Assembly (NCBI RefSeq): GCF_005144415.1
Contig: NZ_SWJE01000004.1
Location: 308,055 to 372,054 of the forward strand
DNA length: 64,000 nt
Origin: Trinickia terrae
GTDB lineage: Bacteria; Pseudomonadota; Gammaproteobacteria; Burkholderiales; Burkholderiaceae
Reading direction: 5' to 3'
Positions 43,446-52,176 of this stretch are shown one piece after another. The position numbers and the translations under genes were made by a program. Numbering within the stretch: position 1 is the first letter of the stretch; every line of letters starts with the position of its first letter. The notes under the pieces are model-generated. The model was given only the letters and a program-made list of their open reading frames with translations. It had not been told where the DNA came from and made no database searches.

Positions 43446-43904
43446 ATGGGCAACGAAGAGAAGACGAGAGCGGCGCGACGCACGAGGGTGGCTGGCGCGC
43501 TTGCGGCGTGCGTCGCCGCAAGCGCGCTCTTCGGCGGCTGTGCCGCCACGCCTGCCGCACCCGTGGCGTTCAGGCCAGTACCGGCCGAGCGCATTCTCAA
43601 GCCCGATCTCACGCAGCCAGCCGCGGACAAGGTCGCCGTCGACCTGCGCCGCGAGCGCACCGACAACGTGATCGTGCGGTTTCGCGATGCGCTCGTCTAC
43701 GTCGACGGCGCGCAGGTCACGGATCTGCAGAACGGCGAGCACGTCGTGTTCTATCTGAGCCCGGGCGTGCATCGGCTGGCGGTATCGACGCAGTTCGATC
43801 CGGTCGTCGAGATTCGTTTCACCGTCGATGCCCGCTATACGAATGTCGCGAGCGTCGCGTTCGACAAGGACCATCGCATCGGCCTGCGGCGCGTGCCGCA
43901 TTAG
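43446..43904 (+). CDS. Putative lipoprotein
   Basis: The product (152 residues) has an Arg-rich N-terminus, a hydrophobic stretch (VAGALAACVAASALFGGC) and a lipobox Cys, followed by a small beta-rich domain (NVIVRFRDALVYVDGAQVTDL, EHVVFYLSPGVHRLAVSTQFDP, VEIRFTVDARYTNVASV). The layout is like a carbohydrate- or cell-wall-associated PEGA-type domain, but I do not recognise the family. The ATG at 43446 is chosen because it gives a proper signal peptide; its ribosome site is weak. Confidence 0.6.
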   Translation: MGNEEKTRAARRTRVAGALAACVAASALFGGCAATPAAPVAFRPVPAERILKPDLTQPAADKVAVDLRRERTDNVIVRFRDALVYVDGAQVTDLQNGEHVVFYLSPGVHRLAVSTQFDPVVEIRFTVDARYTNVASVAFDKDHRIGLRRVPH

Positions 43905-44043
43905 GCTGACGAAGCGGCTGCTGCCTTGCGACGGGCGTTGCCGGACGCGCCGCGGCGCGCGCGGTTCGGCCCGGCGCGCCGCGCAATTGCGCTAACATGC
44001 GGCCGCTTGACGTGCAAACGCCTATTTCGAGGAGTGTGACCCG

Positions 44044-44613
44044 ATGAACTCAGCCAGCCACGCGAAGCACCGCCTGATCGAGCGTTTCGGACTGCTGCCT
44101 CATCCGGAAGGTGGCCATTACCGTGAGACGCATCGCGATTCGGCGCGTGTCGCGCGCCTCCTTGGGCCCGCAGCGCTGAATCACGACGCGGCGGGTGGCA
44201 TTTCCCGCTCGGCCTCGACCTGCATCTACTACATGCTCAGTGACGGCGCCTATTCGGCGTGGCATCGCATCCGCTCCGACGAGGTCTGGCATTTCTACGC
44301 GGGCGATCCGCTCGACGTGCATGTGCTCGACGCCGCCGGACGGCTCGTCACGCACCGGCTCGGCAATGCGCTGGCGCGCGACGACGCTGTGTTCCAGGCC
44401 GTCGTGCCGGCGGGCTGCTGGTTCGCGGCGGAGTGTCCCGCGCTTGACTCGGACTCGGAGGCTATCGCGGCCGGCTTCGCGCTCGTCGGCTGCACGGTCG
44501 CGCCGGGGTTCGAGTTCAGCGAGTTCGAGCTGGCCGACGCCGCGGCGCTTGCCGACGCACACCCGGACCATGCGGCGCTGATCCTGCGCCTGGCGCCGCG
44601 CTCGCCGGCGTGA
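44044..44613 (+). CDS. Cupin-fold protein of the DUF985 family
   Basis: The product (189 residues) has the family hallmarks HPEGGHYRETHR, TCIYYMLSDGAYSAWHRIRSDEVWHFYAGDPL and VPAGCWFAAE. The His/Glu residues in WHRIRSDEVWHF are the usual cupin metal ligands. The function of the family is undefined; a sugar- or nucleotide-sugar-related role has been suggested from structures. GAGGAG precedes the ATG. Confidence 0.85.
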   Translation: MNSASHAKHRLIERFGLLPHPEGGHYRETHRDSARVARLLGPAALNHDAAGGISRSASTCIYYMLSDGAYSAWHRIRSDEVWHFYAGDPLDVHVLDAAGRLVTHRLGNALARDDAVFQAVVPAGCWFAAECPALDSDSEAIAAGFALVGCTVAPGFEFSEFELADAAALADAHPDHAALILRLAPRSPA

Positions 44614-44653
44614 GCGCGCCTGTCACGAATGATGGACCGAAGGTAACGAAGGC

Positions 44654-45043
44654 ATGCTGATCAACTGCGTCGTCTATCAAGACGGCCGAAAGCTCGCCGA
44701 CATCGACATCGCCGATATCAACAGCTACGTTTCCCGGCCCGAATGCTTCGTCTGGGTCGCGCTGAAGGACCCCGAGCCCGGCGAGCTCCAGCAGATGCAG
44801 CGGCAATTCGGCTTGCACGAGCTCAGCATCGAAGACGCGCAACACGGCCACCAGCGTCCGAAGATCGACGAGTACGGCGACCCGCTGTTCGCCGTGCCGA
44901 CGATGATCGCCGGCATCTACGGCATGTATTTTCAGAGCATTCCCGAGCTGAGCTGGAAGTACGGATATCACACCTGCCTCGCCGTGATGGTGGCGATCGA
45001 TATCGTGCTCTGGTGGCGCTTCAGGAAAGCCGGGTGGCTCTGA
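44654..45043 (+). pseudogene. corA: corA relic with a large in-frame internal deletion
   Basis: Residues 1-81 match the cytoplasmic N-terminus of the CorA Mg2+/Co2+ channel (SIEDAQHGHQRPKIDEYGDPLFAV). They run directly into the C-terminal membrane part (PTMIAGIYGMYFQSIPELSWKYGY). About 190 central residues, including most of the stalk helix, are missing without a frame change. The selectivity motif is GMY instead of GMN. At 129 residues rather than about 320 it cannot be a working channel. Confidence 0.88.
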
Positions 45044-45061
45044 GCGGCGCGCGTTAGCGCC

Positions 45062-45358
45062 TCAGCGCACTGGCGTTGCCGCGTGCTCGCCGACCACGGT
45101 CGTCCACGGCCGGATCTTCCAGTTCGTCACCAGCCCGTTGCGGACATAGGGGTCGTTGGCGGCGAACGCCTCGGCCGCCGCCGTGGATTCCCCCTGGAAC
45201 AGCAGCACCGCGCCGTCGACGGGGTCGGCGAGCGCGCCGGCGAGCAGCAGTTCGCCGCGTTCCACGGCTGCCCAGGCCAGTGCGAGGTGTTCGGCGCGAT
45301 ATTGAGCGCGGCGTTCGAGGTAGTCGGACGCGAGATCGTACATGAGCAGGTAATGCAT
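45062..45358 (-). CDS. YciI family protein
   Basis: This 98-residue ferredoxin-like-fold protein has HYLLMYDLASDYLERRAQYRAEHL with the conserved His and Asp, then LLLAGALADPVDGAVLLFQGES and a YVRNGLVTNWKIRPW tail. YciI proteins may be small dehydrochlorinase- or isomerase-like enzymes, but most are uncharacterised. AGGAGA precedes the ATG. An AT-rich site upstream resembles the hpaR-hpaG operator. Confidence 0.88.
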   Translation of the reverse strand: MHYLLMYDLASDYLERRAQYRAEHLALAWAAVERGELLLAGALADPVDGAVLLFQGESTAAAEAFAANDPYVRNGLVTNWKIRPWTTVVGEHAATPVR

Positions 45359-45383
45359 GAATCGTCTCCTGAAATTTCACACA

Positions 45384-45398
45384 ATTAATATATTCAAT
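45384..45398. promoter_or_regulatory. ATTAATATATTCAAT, possible HpaR-type half site before yciI
   Basis: It shares TTAATATATT with the hpaR-hpaG intergenic operator at 46064-46083 and lies 26 bases before the yciI start, where a repressor would act. Confidence 0.4.
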
Positions 45399-45461
45399 AA
45401 CATCGCGTGACCTCGTGCCGTGCGGTGCTGCCGCGCAGCATCGGAGGCCGCGCGACAACCG

Positions 45462-45971
45462 TCACGCCAGCGTTCGCGCCGCCCGGGAGCGGGCTCGCCG
45501 CGGCTCGCCGGCCGCATCGGCTTCCTCGCCGTCGTTGCGCGGCAGCGCAGCAATCAGGCGGTCGAGATGCTGATACGTTTCATCGAGCGCGCTCGTGCCG
45601 AGACGCTCTTCGAGCAACTGGTATTGCGCATCGACGCGCGGGCCGATCTGCGCCACCAGCTCCGCGCTCTTGGGCGTCAGCGTCACGACGAGCTTGCGCT
45701 GGTCGGCAAGCGGGCGCATGCGCCGGATCAAGCCGTCGCGCTCCATGCGCTCGAGCACGCCGGTCAGGCTCGGGCTCAGGATGCAGCAGAGCTTCGCGAT
45801 CTGGCCCGCTTCGAGCTCGCGCGACGGCTGGGCATCGAGCGTGCGGATGATGCGCCATTGCTGCTCGGTCAGCGAAAATTCGTTGAGGATCGGACGGAAC
45901 ATTCCCATCAGCGTTTCGCGCGCCTGCAGCAGCAGCATCGCGAGATTGCGGTGGTCGAACGGGCGGGTCAT
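45462..45971 (-). CDS. hpaR: MarR-family regulator of the homoprotocatechuate operon
   Basis: The product (169 residues) is a winged-helix MarR protein. RPFDHRNLAMLLLQARETLM and LTEQQWRIIRTLDAQPSRELEAGQIA are typical of HpaR, and the wing follows ERDGLIRRMRPLADQRKLVVTLT. HpaR represses the meta-cleavage operon until an aromatic intermediate binds. It is divergent from hpaG1 across a 154-base gap that holds an AT-rich palindrome. The Arg-rich C-terminal tail is longer than usual. Confidence 0.92.
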   Translation of the reverse strand: MTRPFDHRNLAMLLLQARETLMGMFRPILNEFSLTEQQWRIIRTLDAQPSRELEAGQIAKLCCILSPSLTGVLERMERDGLIRRMRPLADQRKLVVTLTPKSAELVAQIGPRVDAQYQLLEERLGTSALDETYQHLDRLIAALPRNDGEEADAAGEPRRARSRAARTLA

Positions 45972-46063
45972 GGTTCGGGAAGGGAAGGCAAAACCAAAAT
46001 CTTAGCAAGGACGCGTCGCGCAGGGTAGCGCCGTCAACTATTGGCAGAAAATCTTGCCTATGG

Positions 46064-46083
46064 TTAATATATTAATTAATATG
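46064..46083. promoter_or_regulatory. Palindromic operator in the hpaR-hpaG1 gap
   Basis: ATATTAATTAATAT (46069-46082) is a perfect palindrome flanked by TTA and GTT in otherwise GC-rich DNA. A MarR-type dimer site here would control both hpaR and the hpa operon. Confidence 0.75.
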
Positions 46084-46125
46084 TTCCGGCAACCCATCCT
46101 GCCCATGAGCAAGGAGTAGAAGCCG

Positions 46126-46953
46126 ATGAGACTACCGCTGGTGACTGACAAGGCCACGCGCACGCCGCGCGGCGAAGTCGAGCTGAAAACCGTCTACGGC
46201 GTGCTGCTGAATTTCCGCAGCGCGCTCGCCGCGCTGGGCGAGGCGGTCAACGCCGCGCCGTACGGCAAGCCGCCGCAAGCGCCGATTCTCTATATCAAGC
46301 CGGCCAACACGCACGCTAGCGACGGCGCCTCGGTCAGCGTGCCGGGCGGCTTCGGCGAGCTCGAAATCGGCGCGACGCTCGGCGTCGTGTTCGGCCGCCG
46401 CGCGACGCGCGTATCGGCGGACGACGCGCTCGATCACGTGCTCGGCTACACGGTCGCGAGCGACGTGAGCGTCCCGCATCCGAGCTACTACCGCCCCGCC
46501 GTGCGCTTCAAGTGCCGCGACGGCTTCTGCCCGCTCGGGCCGTCGGTCGTGGCGCGCGACGCCGTGCGCGAGCCGGACCGCCTGTCGCTCGCGGTGCGCG
46601 TGAACGGCGAGACCCGGCTCGAAACCAGCACGAGCGACCTGGTGCGCCCGGTGGCGCGCCTGATTGCCGACGTCACGTCCTTCATGACGCTCGACGCCGG
46701 CGACGTGCTGCTGATCGGCGTGCCGGCCAACGCGCCGCGCGCCCGGGCAGGGGACAAGGTCGAAATCGCCATCGGCGAAGTGGGAACGCTGACGCATACG
46801 CTCGTGACGGAGAAGATTGACGGCCCCCACGCTCACTTGGCTTTGCATGGGACCGGAGTAAGCGCCGAAGGCGCTAACTCCGGATCGACACGTTCGCTGC
46901 CCCCCAAGGGGGCGGATGCCTCCCTTGGGGCGGCCCGGCGGGAGGCACGATGA
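46126..46953 (+). CDS. hpaG1: HpaG1: 5-oxopent-3-ene-1,2,5-tricarboxylate decarboxylase/isomerase, N-terminal unit
   Basis: This FAH-fold enzyme carries the acidic metal-ligand motif FGELEIGATLGVVFG, SYYRPAVRFKCRDGFCPLGPSVV, and SFMTLDAGDVLLIGVP. With HpaG2 it decarboxylates and isomerises the ring-cleavage product of homoprotocatechuate. The last 45 or so residues (from about DGPHAHLALHG) are not family sequence: they are translated from the composite hairpin repeat at 46822-46947, so the protein has gained an extra tail. Its stop overlaps the hpaG2 start as ATGA. Confidence 0.92.
   Translation: MRLPLVTDKATRTPRGEVELKTVYGVLLNFRSALAALGEAVNAAPYGKPPQAPILYIKPANTHASDGASVSVPGGFGELEIGATLGVVFGRRATRVSADDALDHVLGYTVASDVSVPHPSYYRPAVRFKCRDGFCPLGPSVVARDAVREPDRLSLAVRVNGETRLETSTSDLVRPVARLIADVTSFMTLDAGDVLLIGVPANAPRARAGDKVEIAIGEVGTLTHTLVTEKIDGPHAHLALHGTGVSAEGANSGSTRSLPPKGADASLGAARREAR
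46822..46947 (+). repeat. Composite hairpin repeat, copy 2, inside the hpaG1 3' end
   Basis: CCGGAGT (46853) pairs with ACTCCGG (46877), CCCCCAAGGGGG follows, and TGCCTCCC (46917) pairs with GGGAGGCA (46940) around the same GGGGCGGCCCGGC loop as copy 1. The last arm contains the ribosome site of hpaG2. Confidence 0.85.
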
Positions 46954-47714
46954 AAACGGCACGTGTGGTATTCAACGGCGCGGTCCACACCGCGACGCCC
47001 GCGGGCGTCGGCCTGATCCGCCTCGACACCGGCCGCGTGCTCGAAGAGCGCGACGTGAGCTGGCTGCCGCCCGTCGAGCCGCGCACGGCCTTCGCGCTCG
47101 GCCTGAACTACGCCGACCACGCGAAGGAGCTCGCGTTCAAGGCCCCCGAAGAGCCGCTCGTCTTCCTCAAAGGCCCGAACACGTTCGTCGGCCATCGTGC
47201 GCAGACCGTGCGTCCGGCCGACGCGGCCTACATGCACTACGAGTGCGAGCTCGCCGTGGTGATCGGCAAGACCGCGCACAACGTGCCGCGCGCGGCGGCC
47301 TACGATTGCGTGCGGGGCTACACGGTCGCGAACGATTACGCGATTCGCGACTACCTCGAGAACTACTACCGCCCGAACCTGCGCGTGAAGAACCGCGACA
47401 CCTGCACGCCGCTCGGGCCGTGGCTCGTCGACCGCGACGACGTGCCGGACCCGATGAACCTCACGCTGCGCACGTTCGTCAACGGCAACGAGACGCAGCG
47501 CGGCTCGACGCGCGACATGATCTTCGACATCGCGTCCCTGATCGAATACCTGAGCAGCTTCATGACGCTCTCGCCGGGCGACGTGATCCTCACGGGCACG
47601 CCGGAGGGCCTCGCCGATACGAAGCCGGGCGACGAGATCGTGACCGAGATCGAAGGCGTCGGCCGGCTCGTCAATTCGATCGTCAGTGAAACCGACTATT
47701 ACCGCGCGGGCTGA
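46950..47714 (+). CDS. hpaG2: HpaG2: 2-hydroxyhepta-2,4-diene-1,7-dioate isomerase/decarboxylase unit
   Basis: The product (254 residues) is the second FAH-fold half of the HpaG/HpcE function. Family features are LGLNYADHAKEL, the metal ligands in MHYECELAVVIGKTA, YTVANDYAIRDYLENYYRPN and SFMTLSPGDVILTGTPEG. It starts by ATGA overlap with hpaG1, and its Shine-Dalgarno GGGAGG lies in the terminal stem of the repeat element, so translation may depend on ribosomes arriving from hpaG1. Confidence 0.94.
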   Translation: MKTARVVFNGAVHTATPAGVGLIRLDTGRVLEERDVSWLPPVEPRTAFALGLNYADHAKELAFKAPEEPLVFLKGPNTFVGHRAQTVRPADAAYMHYECELAVVIGKTAHNVPRAAAYDCVRGYTVANDYAIRDYLENYYRPNLRVKNRDTCTPLGPWLVDRDDVPDPMNLTLRTFVNGNETQRGSTRDMIFDIASLIEYLSSFMTLSPGDVILTGTPEGLADTKPGDEIVTEIEGVGRLVNSIVSETDYYRAG

Positions 47715-47741
47715 ACGGCGCCGGCCAAAGGAGCAAACGAG

Positions 47742-49205
47742 ATGACCATCAAGCACTGGATCAACGGCAAGCAAGTCGAGAGCCGCGACACCTTCATCAC
47801 CTACAACCCGGCGACGGGCGAGGAAATCTCCGCGGTCGCCTCGGGCGGCGCGCCGGAAATCGATCTCGCGGTGCAGGCCGCGAAGGACGCCTTCCCGAAG
47901 TGGGCGAGCACGCCCGCCAAGGAGCGCGCGAAGCTGATGCGCAAGCTCGGCGAGCTGATCGACAAGAACGTGCCCCAGCTCGCCGCGCTGGAGACGCAGG
48001 ACACCGGCCTGCCGATCTCGCAAACGAAGAAGCAGCTGATCCCCCGCGCATCGGAAAACTTCAACTTTTTCGCCGAAGTCTGCGTGCAGATGAACGGCCG
48101 CACCTATCCGGTCGACGACCAGATGCTGAACTACACGCTCTACCAGCCGGTCGGCGTGTGCGCGCTGGTGTCGCCGTGGAACGTGCCGTTCATGACGGCG
48201 ACCTGGAAGACCGCGCCGTGCCTCGCGCTCGGCAACACGGCGGTGATGAAGATGTCGGAGCTCTCGCCGCTCACGGCCGACCAGCTCGGCATGCTGGCGC
48301 TCGAAGCGGGCATTCCGCCCGGCGTGTTCAACGTCGTGCAGGGCTACGGCGCGACGGCTGGCGACGCGCTCGTGCGTCACCCCGACGTGCGCGCGGTGTC
48401 GTTCACCGGCGGCACGGCGACCGGCAAGAGGATCCTCGAAAGCGCGGGCCTGAAGAAGTACTCGATGGAGCTCGGCGGCAAGTCGCCCGTGCTGATCTTC
48501 GACGACGCGGATCTCGAGCGCGCGCTCGACGCCTCGCTCTTCACGATCTTCTCGATCAACGGCGAGCGCTGCACCGCGGGCTCGCGCATCTTCATCCAGC
48601 GCTCGATCTACGACGAATTCGTGCGCAAGTTCGCGGAGCGCGCCAACCGCCTGATCGTCGGCGACCCGGCCGACGAGAAGACCAACCTCGGCGCGATGAT
48701 CACGCGCGCCCACTGGGAGAAGGTGACGGGCTACATCCGCCTCGGCGAGCAGGAAGGCGCGAAGATCATGGCCGGCGGCCCGGACAAGCCGGCGGACCTG
48801 CCCGCGCATCTGAAGAACGGCAACTTCGTGCGGCCGACCGTGCTCGCGGGCGTCGACAACCGCATGCGCGTCGCGCAGGAGGAGATCTTCGGCCCGGTCG
48901 CCTGCCTGATTCCGTTCGACGACGAAGACGACGGCCTGCGGCTCGCCAACGACACGCAGTACGGCCTTTCGTCGTACATCTGGACGCAGGATGTGGGCAA
49001 GGTCCATCGTCTCGCGCGCGGCATCGAGGCGGGCATGGTGTTCGTCAACAGCCAGAACGTGCGCGACCTGCGCCAGCCGTTCGGCGGCGTGAAGGCCTCG
49101 GGCACGGGCCGCGAAGGCGGCGAGTACAGCTTCGAGGTGTTCGCGGAAGTGAAGAACGTCTGCATCTCGATGGGCAGCCATCACATTCCGAAGTGGGGAG
49201 TCTGA
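47742..49205 (+). CDS. hpaE: 5-carboxymethyl-2-hydroxymuconate semialdehyde dehydrogenase
   Basis: This 487-residue aldehyde dehydrogenase oxidises the semialdehyde from HpaD ring cleavage with NAD. The catalytic elements are visible: Glu in MELGGKSPVLIF, Cys in NGERCTAGSR, and Asn in SPWNVPFM. FGGVKASGTGREGGEYSFEVF closes the domain. An AAAGGAG-type site precedes the ATG and hpaD begins 1 base after the stop. Confidence 0.95.
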   Translation: MTIKHWINGKQVESRDTFITYNPATGEEISAVASGGAPEIDLAVQAAKDAFPKWASTPAKERAKLMRKLGELIDKNVPQLAALETQDTGLPISQTKKQLIPRASENFNFFAEVCVQMNGRTYPVDDQMLNYTLYQPVGVCALVSPWNVPFMTATWKTAPCLALGNTAVMKMSELSPLTADQLGMLALEAGIPPGVFNVVQGYGATAGDALVRHPDVRAVSFTGGTATGKRILESAGLKKYSMELGGKSPVLIFDDADLERALDASLFTIFSINGERCTAGSRIFIQRSIYDEFVRKFAERANRLIVGDPADEKTNLGAMITRAHWEKVTGYIRLGEQEGAKIMAGGPDKPADLPAHLKNGNFVRPTVLAGVDNRMRVAQEEIFGPVACLIPFDDEDDGLRLANDTQYGLSSYIWTQDVGKVHRLARGIEAGMVFVNSQNVRDLRQPFGGVKASGTGREGGEYSFEVFAEVKNVCISMGSHHIPKWGV

Positions 49206-49206
49206 G

Positions 49207-50055
49207 ATGGGCAAGCTTTCCTTGGCCGCCAAGATCACGCACGTGCCGTCGATGTATTTGTCCGAGCTGCCAGGGCCGCATCACGGCTGCCGGCAGGCCG
49301 CGATCGACGGGCACAAGCGCATCGGCGAGCGCTGCCGCGAGCTCGGCGTCGATACGATCGTCGTGTCCGACGTGCACTGGCTCGTCAACGCCGGCTATCA
49401 CGTGAACTGCAACAGCCGTTTCAAGGGCGTCTACACGAGCAACGAGCTGCCGCACTTCATCAAGAACATGGCGTACGACTATCCGGGCAACCCGGAACTC
49501 GGGCGCTTGATCGCGGCGAGAGCGACCGAGCAGGGCGTGTTCACGCGCGCGCACGAGATCGACAGCCTCGAACTCGAGTACGGCACGCTCGTGCCGATGC
49601 GCTACATGAACGGCGACCAGCATTTCAAGGTCGTGTCGATCGCGGGCTGGTGCGCGTGGCACCAGCTCGACGAGAGCCGGCGCTTCGGCGCGGCGCTCAA
49701 GGACGCGATCGAGGCGAGCGATGCGAACGTCGCGTTCCTCGCGAGCGGCTCGCTTTCGCACCGCTTCAACGACAACGGCAGCCCCGAAGAAGCGATCCAC
49801 ATGATCAGCCGCGAGTTTTTCCGGCAAGTGGACGAGCGCGTCGTCCAGCTCTGGAAGGCGGGTGACTTCGCGACCTTCTGCAAGATGCTGCCCGAGTACA
49901 ACGCGCATTGCTTCGGCGAGGGCGGGATGCACGACACGGCGATGCTGCTCGGCCTGCTCGGCTGGGACAAGTACGACAAGCCGGTCGAGATCGTCACCGA
50001 TTACTTCGCGAGCTCGGGCACCGGGCAGATCAACGCGATTTTTCCGTTGCCTTGA
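49207..50055 (+). CDS. hpaD: 3,4-dihydroxyphenylacetate 2,3-dioxygenase
   Basis: This class III (LigB-type) extradiol dioxygenase has 282 residues. Metal-site and active-site segments are GPHHGCRQAAIDGHKR, IVVSDVHWLVN, LASGSLSHRFND and EGGMHDTAML. It opens the homoprotocatechuate ring next to the hydroxyls. It is tightly packed between hpaE and hpaF. Confidence 0.95.
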   Translation: MGKLSLAAKITHVPSMYLSELPGPHHGCRQAAIDGHKRIGERCRELGVDTIVVSDVHWLVNAGYHVNCNSRFKGVYTSNELPHFIKNMAYDYPGNPELGRLIAARATEQGVFTRAHEIDSLELEYGTLVPMRYMNGDQHFKVVSIAGWCAWHQLDESRRFGAALKDAIEASDANVAFLASGSLSHRFNDNGSPEEAIHMISREFFRQVDERVVQLWKAGDFATFCKMLPEYNAHCFGEGGMHDTAMLLGLLGWDKYDKPVEIVTDYFASSGTGQINAIFPLP

Positions 50056-50080
50056 AGCCGCTCATCGAAGGAGCCTCTAC

Positions 50081-50473
50081 ATGCCCCACATCACCGTCGA
50101 ATACACCGCCAACCTCGGCGCCGAGGCCCGCATCCCCGCGCTCTTGAAGACGATCAACGACACGCTGATCGCACAGGACGGCGCGTTCCCGATCGGCGGC
50201 ATCCGCTCGCGCGCAATCGAATTGCACGACTACCGCGTGGCCGACGGCGCCGAGGACGACGCCTTCGTCCACATCACGCTGAAAATCGGCGCGGGGCGCA
50301 GCGACGCAGTGAAGAAGAAAACCTGCGACGAGCTGTTCGAAGCCGTCAAGGCGCACTTCGCCGAGGTGTACGCGAAGCGCTACCTGGCGCTGTCGATGGA
50401 GTTGATCGAGTTCAGCGAAAGCGGCACTTACAAGCACAACAACATTCACGCGCGCTACAAGCGCGCCTCCTGA
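50081..50473 (+). CDS. hpaF: 5-carboxymethyl-2-hydroxymuconate delta-isomerase
   Basis: This 130-residue protein of the tautomerase-like fold has the conserved start [12 protein letters not shown] with Pro after Met as catalytic base. [13 protein letters not shown] and a [13 protein letters not shown]-terminus are typical. AAGGAG precedes the ATG at 50081. It isomerises the carboxymethyl-hydroxymuconate before decarboxylation by HpaG. Confidence 0.94.
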   Translation: MPHITVEYTANLGAEARIPALLKTINDTLIAQDGAFPIGGIRSRAIELHDYRVADGAEDDAFVHITLKIGAGRSDAVKKKTCDELFEAVKAHFAEVYAKRYLALSMELIEFSESGTYKHNNIHARYKRAS

Positions 50474-50511
50474 GCGTCACGCTCGGAACTTCCATTGGGG
50501 AATCGCACATC

Positions 50512-51315
50512 ATGCTGAGCCAAAGCACGATCGAACTGCTGGCGAAGAAGCTCCACCAAGCCGAGCGCAATCGCGAGCAGATTCGCCAGATCTCGCTCGA
50601 CCACCCTGACATCACGATCGACGACGCCTACGCGATCCAGCGCGAGTGGGTCGCCATGAAAATCGCCGAAGGGCGCGTGCTGAAGGGGCACAAGATCGGG
50701 CTGACGTCGAAGGCCATGCAGTACACGTCCCAGATCGACGAACCCGATTTCGGCGCGCTGCTCGACGACATGTTCTTCGCCGAAGGCGGCACCGTGCCCG
50801 TCGACCGCTTCATCGTGCCGCGCGTCGAGGTCGAGCTCGCGTTCATTCTCGGCAAGCGGCTCAAGGGGCCGAACTGCACGATCTTCGATGTCTACGACGC
50901 GGTCGACTACGTGACGCCCGCGCTCGAGATCATCGATGCGCGCAGCCATTCGATCGACCCCGAGACAAAGCGGCCGCGCAAGGTGTTCGACACGATCGCC
51001 GACAACGCCGCGAATGCGGGCGTCGTGCTCGGCGGCCGGCCGGTCCGGCCGCACGACGTCGATTTGCGCTGGGTCGCGGCGATCATGTCGCGCAACGGCG
51101 TGGTCGAGGAAACCGGCGTCGCGGCGGGCGTGCTCAACCATCCGGCCAATGGTGTCGCGTGGCTCGCGAACAAGCTCGCGCCGTTCGACGTCGCGCTGGA
51201 GCCGGGGCAGGTGATCCTCGGCGGATCGTTCACGCGGCCTTGCGCGGCCAGGAAAGGCGACACGTTCAGCGTCGACTACGGCCCGCTTGGCACCATCCAC
51301 TGTTATTTCGGCTAA
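50512..51315 (+). CDS. hpaH: 2-oxo-hept-4-ene-1,7-dioate hydratase
   Basis: The product (267 residues) belongs to the hydratase/decarboxylase FAH family, with [25 protein letters not shown] (metal-binding acids), [10 protein letters not shown] and [12 protein letters not shown]. It adds water to the heptenedioate, giving the substrate for HpaI. Confidence 0.95.
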   Translation: MLSQSTIELLAKKLHQAERNREQIRQISLDHPDITIDDAYAIQREWVAMKIAEGRVLKGHKIGLTSKAMQYTSQIDEPDFGALLDDMFFAEGGTVPVDRFIVPRVEVELAFILGKRLKGPNCTIFDVYDAVDYVTPALEIIDARSHSIDPETKRPRKVFDTIADNAANAGVVLGGRPVRPHDVDLRWVAAIMSRNGVVEETGVAAGVLNHPANGVAWLANKLAPFDVALEPGQVILGGSFTRPCAARKGDTFSVDYGPLGTIHCYFG

Positions 51316-51372
51316 GCCGACGGATGCTTTGTCAGCGGCATCAAGCGGTACAGCAACAAGGAGTCCATTCAG

Positions 51373-52176
51373 ATGCGGTTTCCGGTGAATACCTTCAAGG
51401 CGGCGCTGCGCGGCAGCGAGCCGCTCATCGGCCTGTGGCTCGGGCTCGCGAACCCGTACAGCGCGGAGGTCGTCGCGGGCGCCGGTTTCGACTGGCTGCT
51501 GATCGACGGCGAGCACGCGCCCAATACGCTGACGACGATGCTCGCGCAGCTCCAGGCGATCGCGCCGTATCCGTCGCAGCCCGTGGTGCGCGTGCCGTGG
51601 AACGATACGGTGCTCATCAAGCAGGTGCTCGACATCGGTGCGCAGACACTGCTCGTGCCGATGGTGCAGAACGCCGAGGAAGCGCGCGCGGCAGTGGCGG
51701 CGACGCGCTATCCGCCGCAGGGCGTGCGCGGTGTCGGCAGTGCGCTCGCGCGTGCGTCGCGCTGGAATCGCGTGCCTGAGTATCTGCATCGCGCGAACCA
51801 GGAAATTGCGGTGCTCGTGCAAGTCGAGACACGCGAGGCGCTGGCGAACCTGGCCGAGATTGCGGCCGTCGACGGCGTGGACGGCGTGTTCATCGGCCCC
51901 GCCGATCTGGCAGCGGATTTCGGGCATCTGGGCAACCCGAATCATCCCGACGTGCAGCACGCCATCGAGGTGGGGCTGACCATGATTCGCGCGGCGGGCA
52001 AGGGTGCGGGGATTCTGTCAGCCGATGAGACGGCGACGCGCCGCTATCTGGACGCCGGGGCGACGTTTGTTGCCGTGGGTGTCGATACGACGCTGCTCGC
52101 GCGCGGCGCCGAGCAGTTGGCCGCGCGTTTCAAGCGAGCGCCGGAAGCCGCGCGTCCTGCGGATTCGACTTACTGA
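51373..52176 (+). CDS. hpaI: 4-hydroxy-2-oxoheptanedioate aldolase
   Basis: This class II, metal-dependent aldolase has 267 residues and the family signature [14 protein letters not shown] (active His), [36 protein letters not shown] and [11 protein letters not shown]. It splits the last intermediate into pyruvate and succinate semialdehyde. It ends the operon, and its last 47 bases overlap tail-to-tail with the molybdate transporter gene. The hydroxylase hpaBC and transporter genes of a full pathway are not here. Confidence 0.95.
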   Translation: MRFPVNTFKAALRGSEPLIGLWLGLANPYSAEVVAGAGFDWLLIDGEHAPNTLTTMLAQLQAIAPYPSQPVVRVPWNDTVLIKQVLDIGAQTLLVPMVQNAEEARAAVAATRYPPQGVRGVGSALARASRWNRVPEYLHRANQEIAVLVQVETREALANLAEIAAVDGVDGVFIGPADLAADFGHLGNPNHPDVQHAIEVGLTMIRAAGKGAGILSADETATRRYLDAGATFVAVGVDTTLLARGAEQLAARFKRAPEAARPADSTY

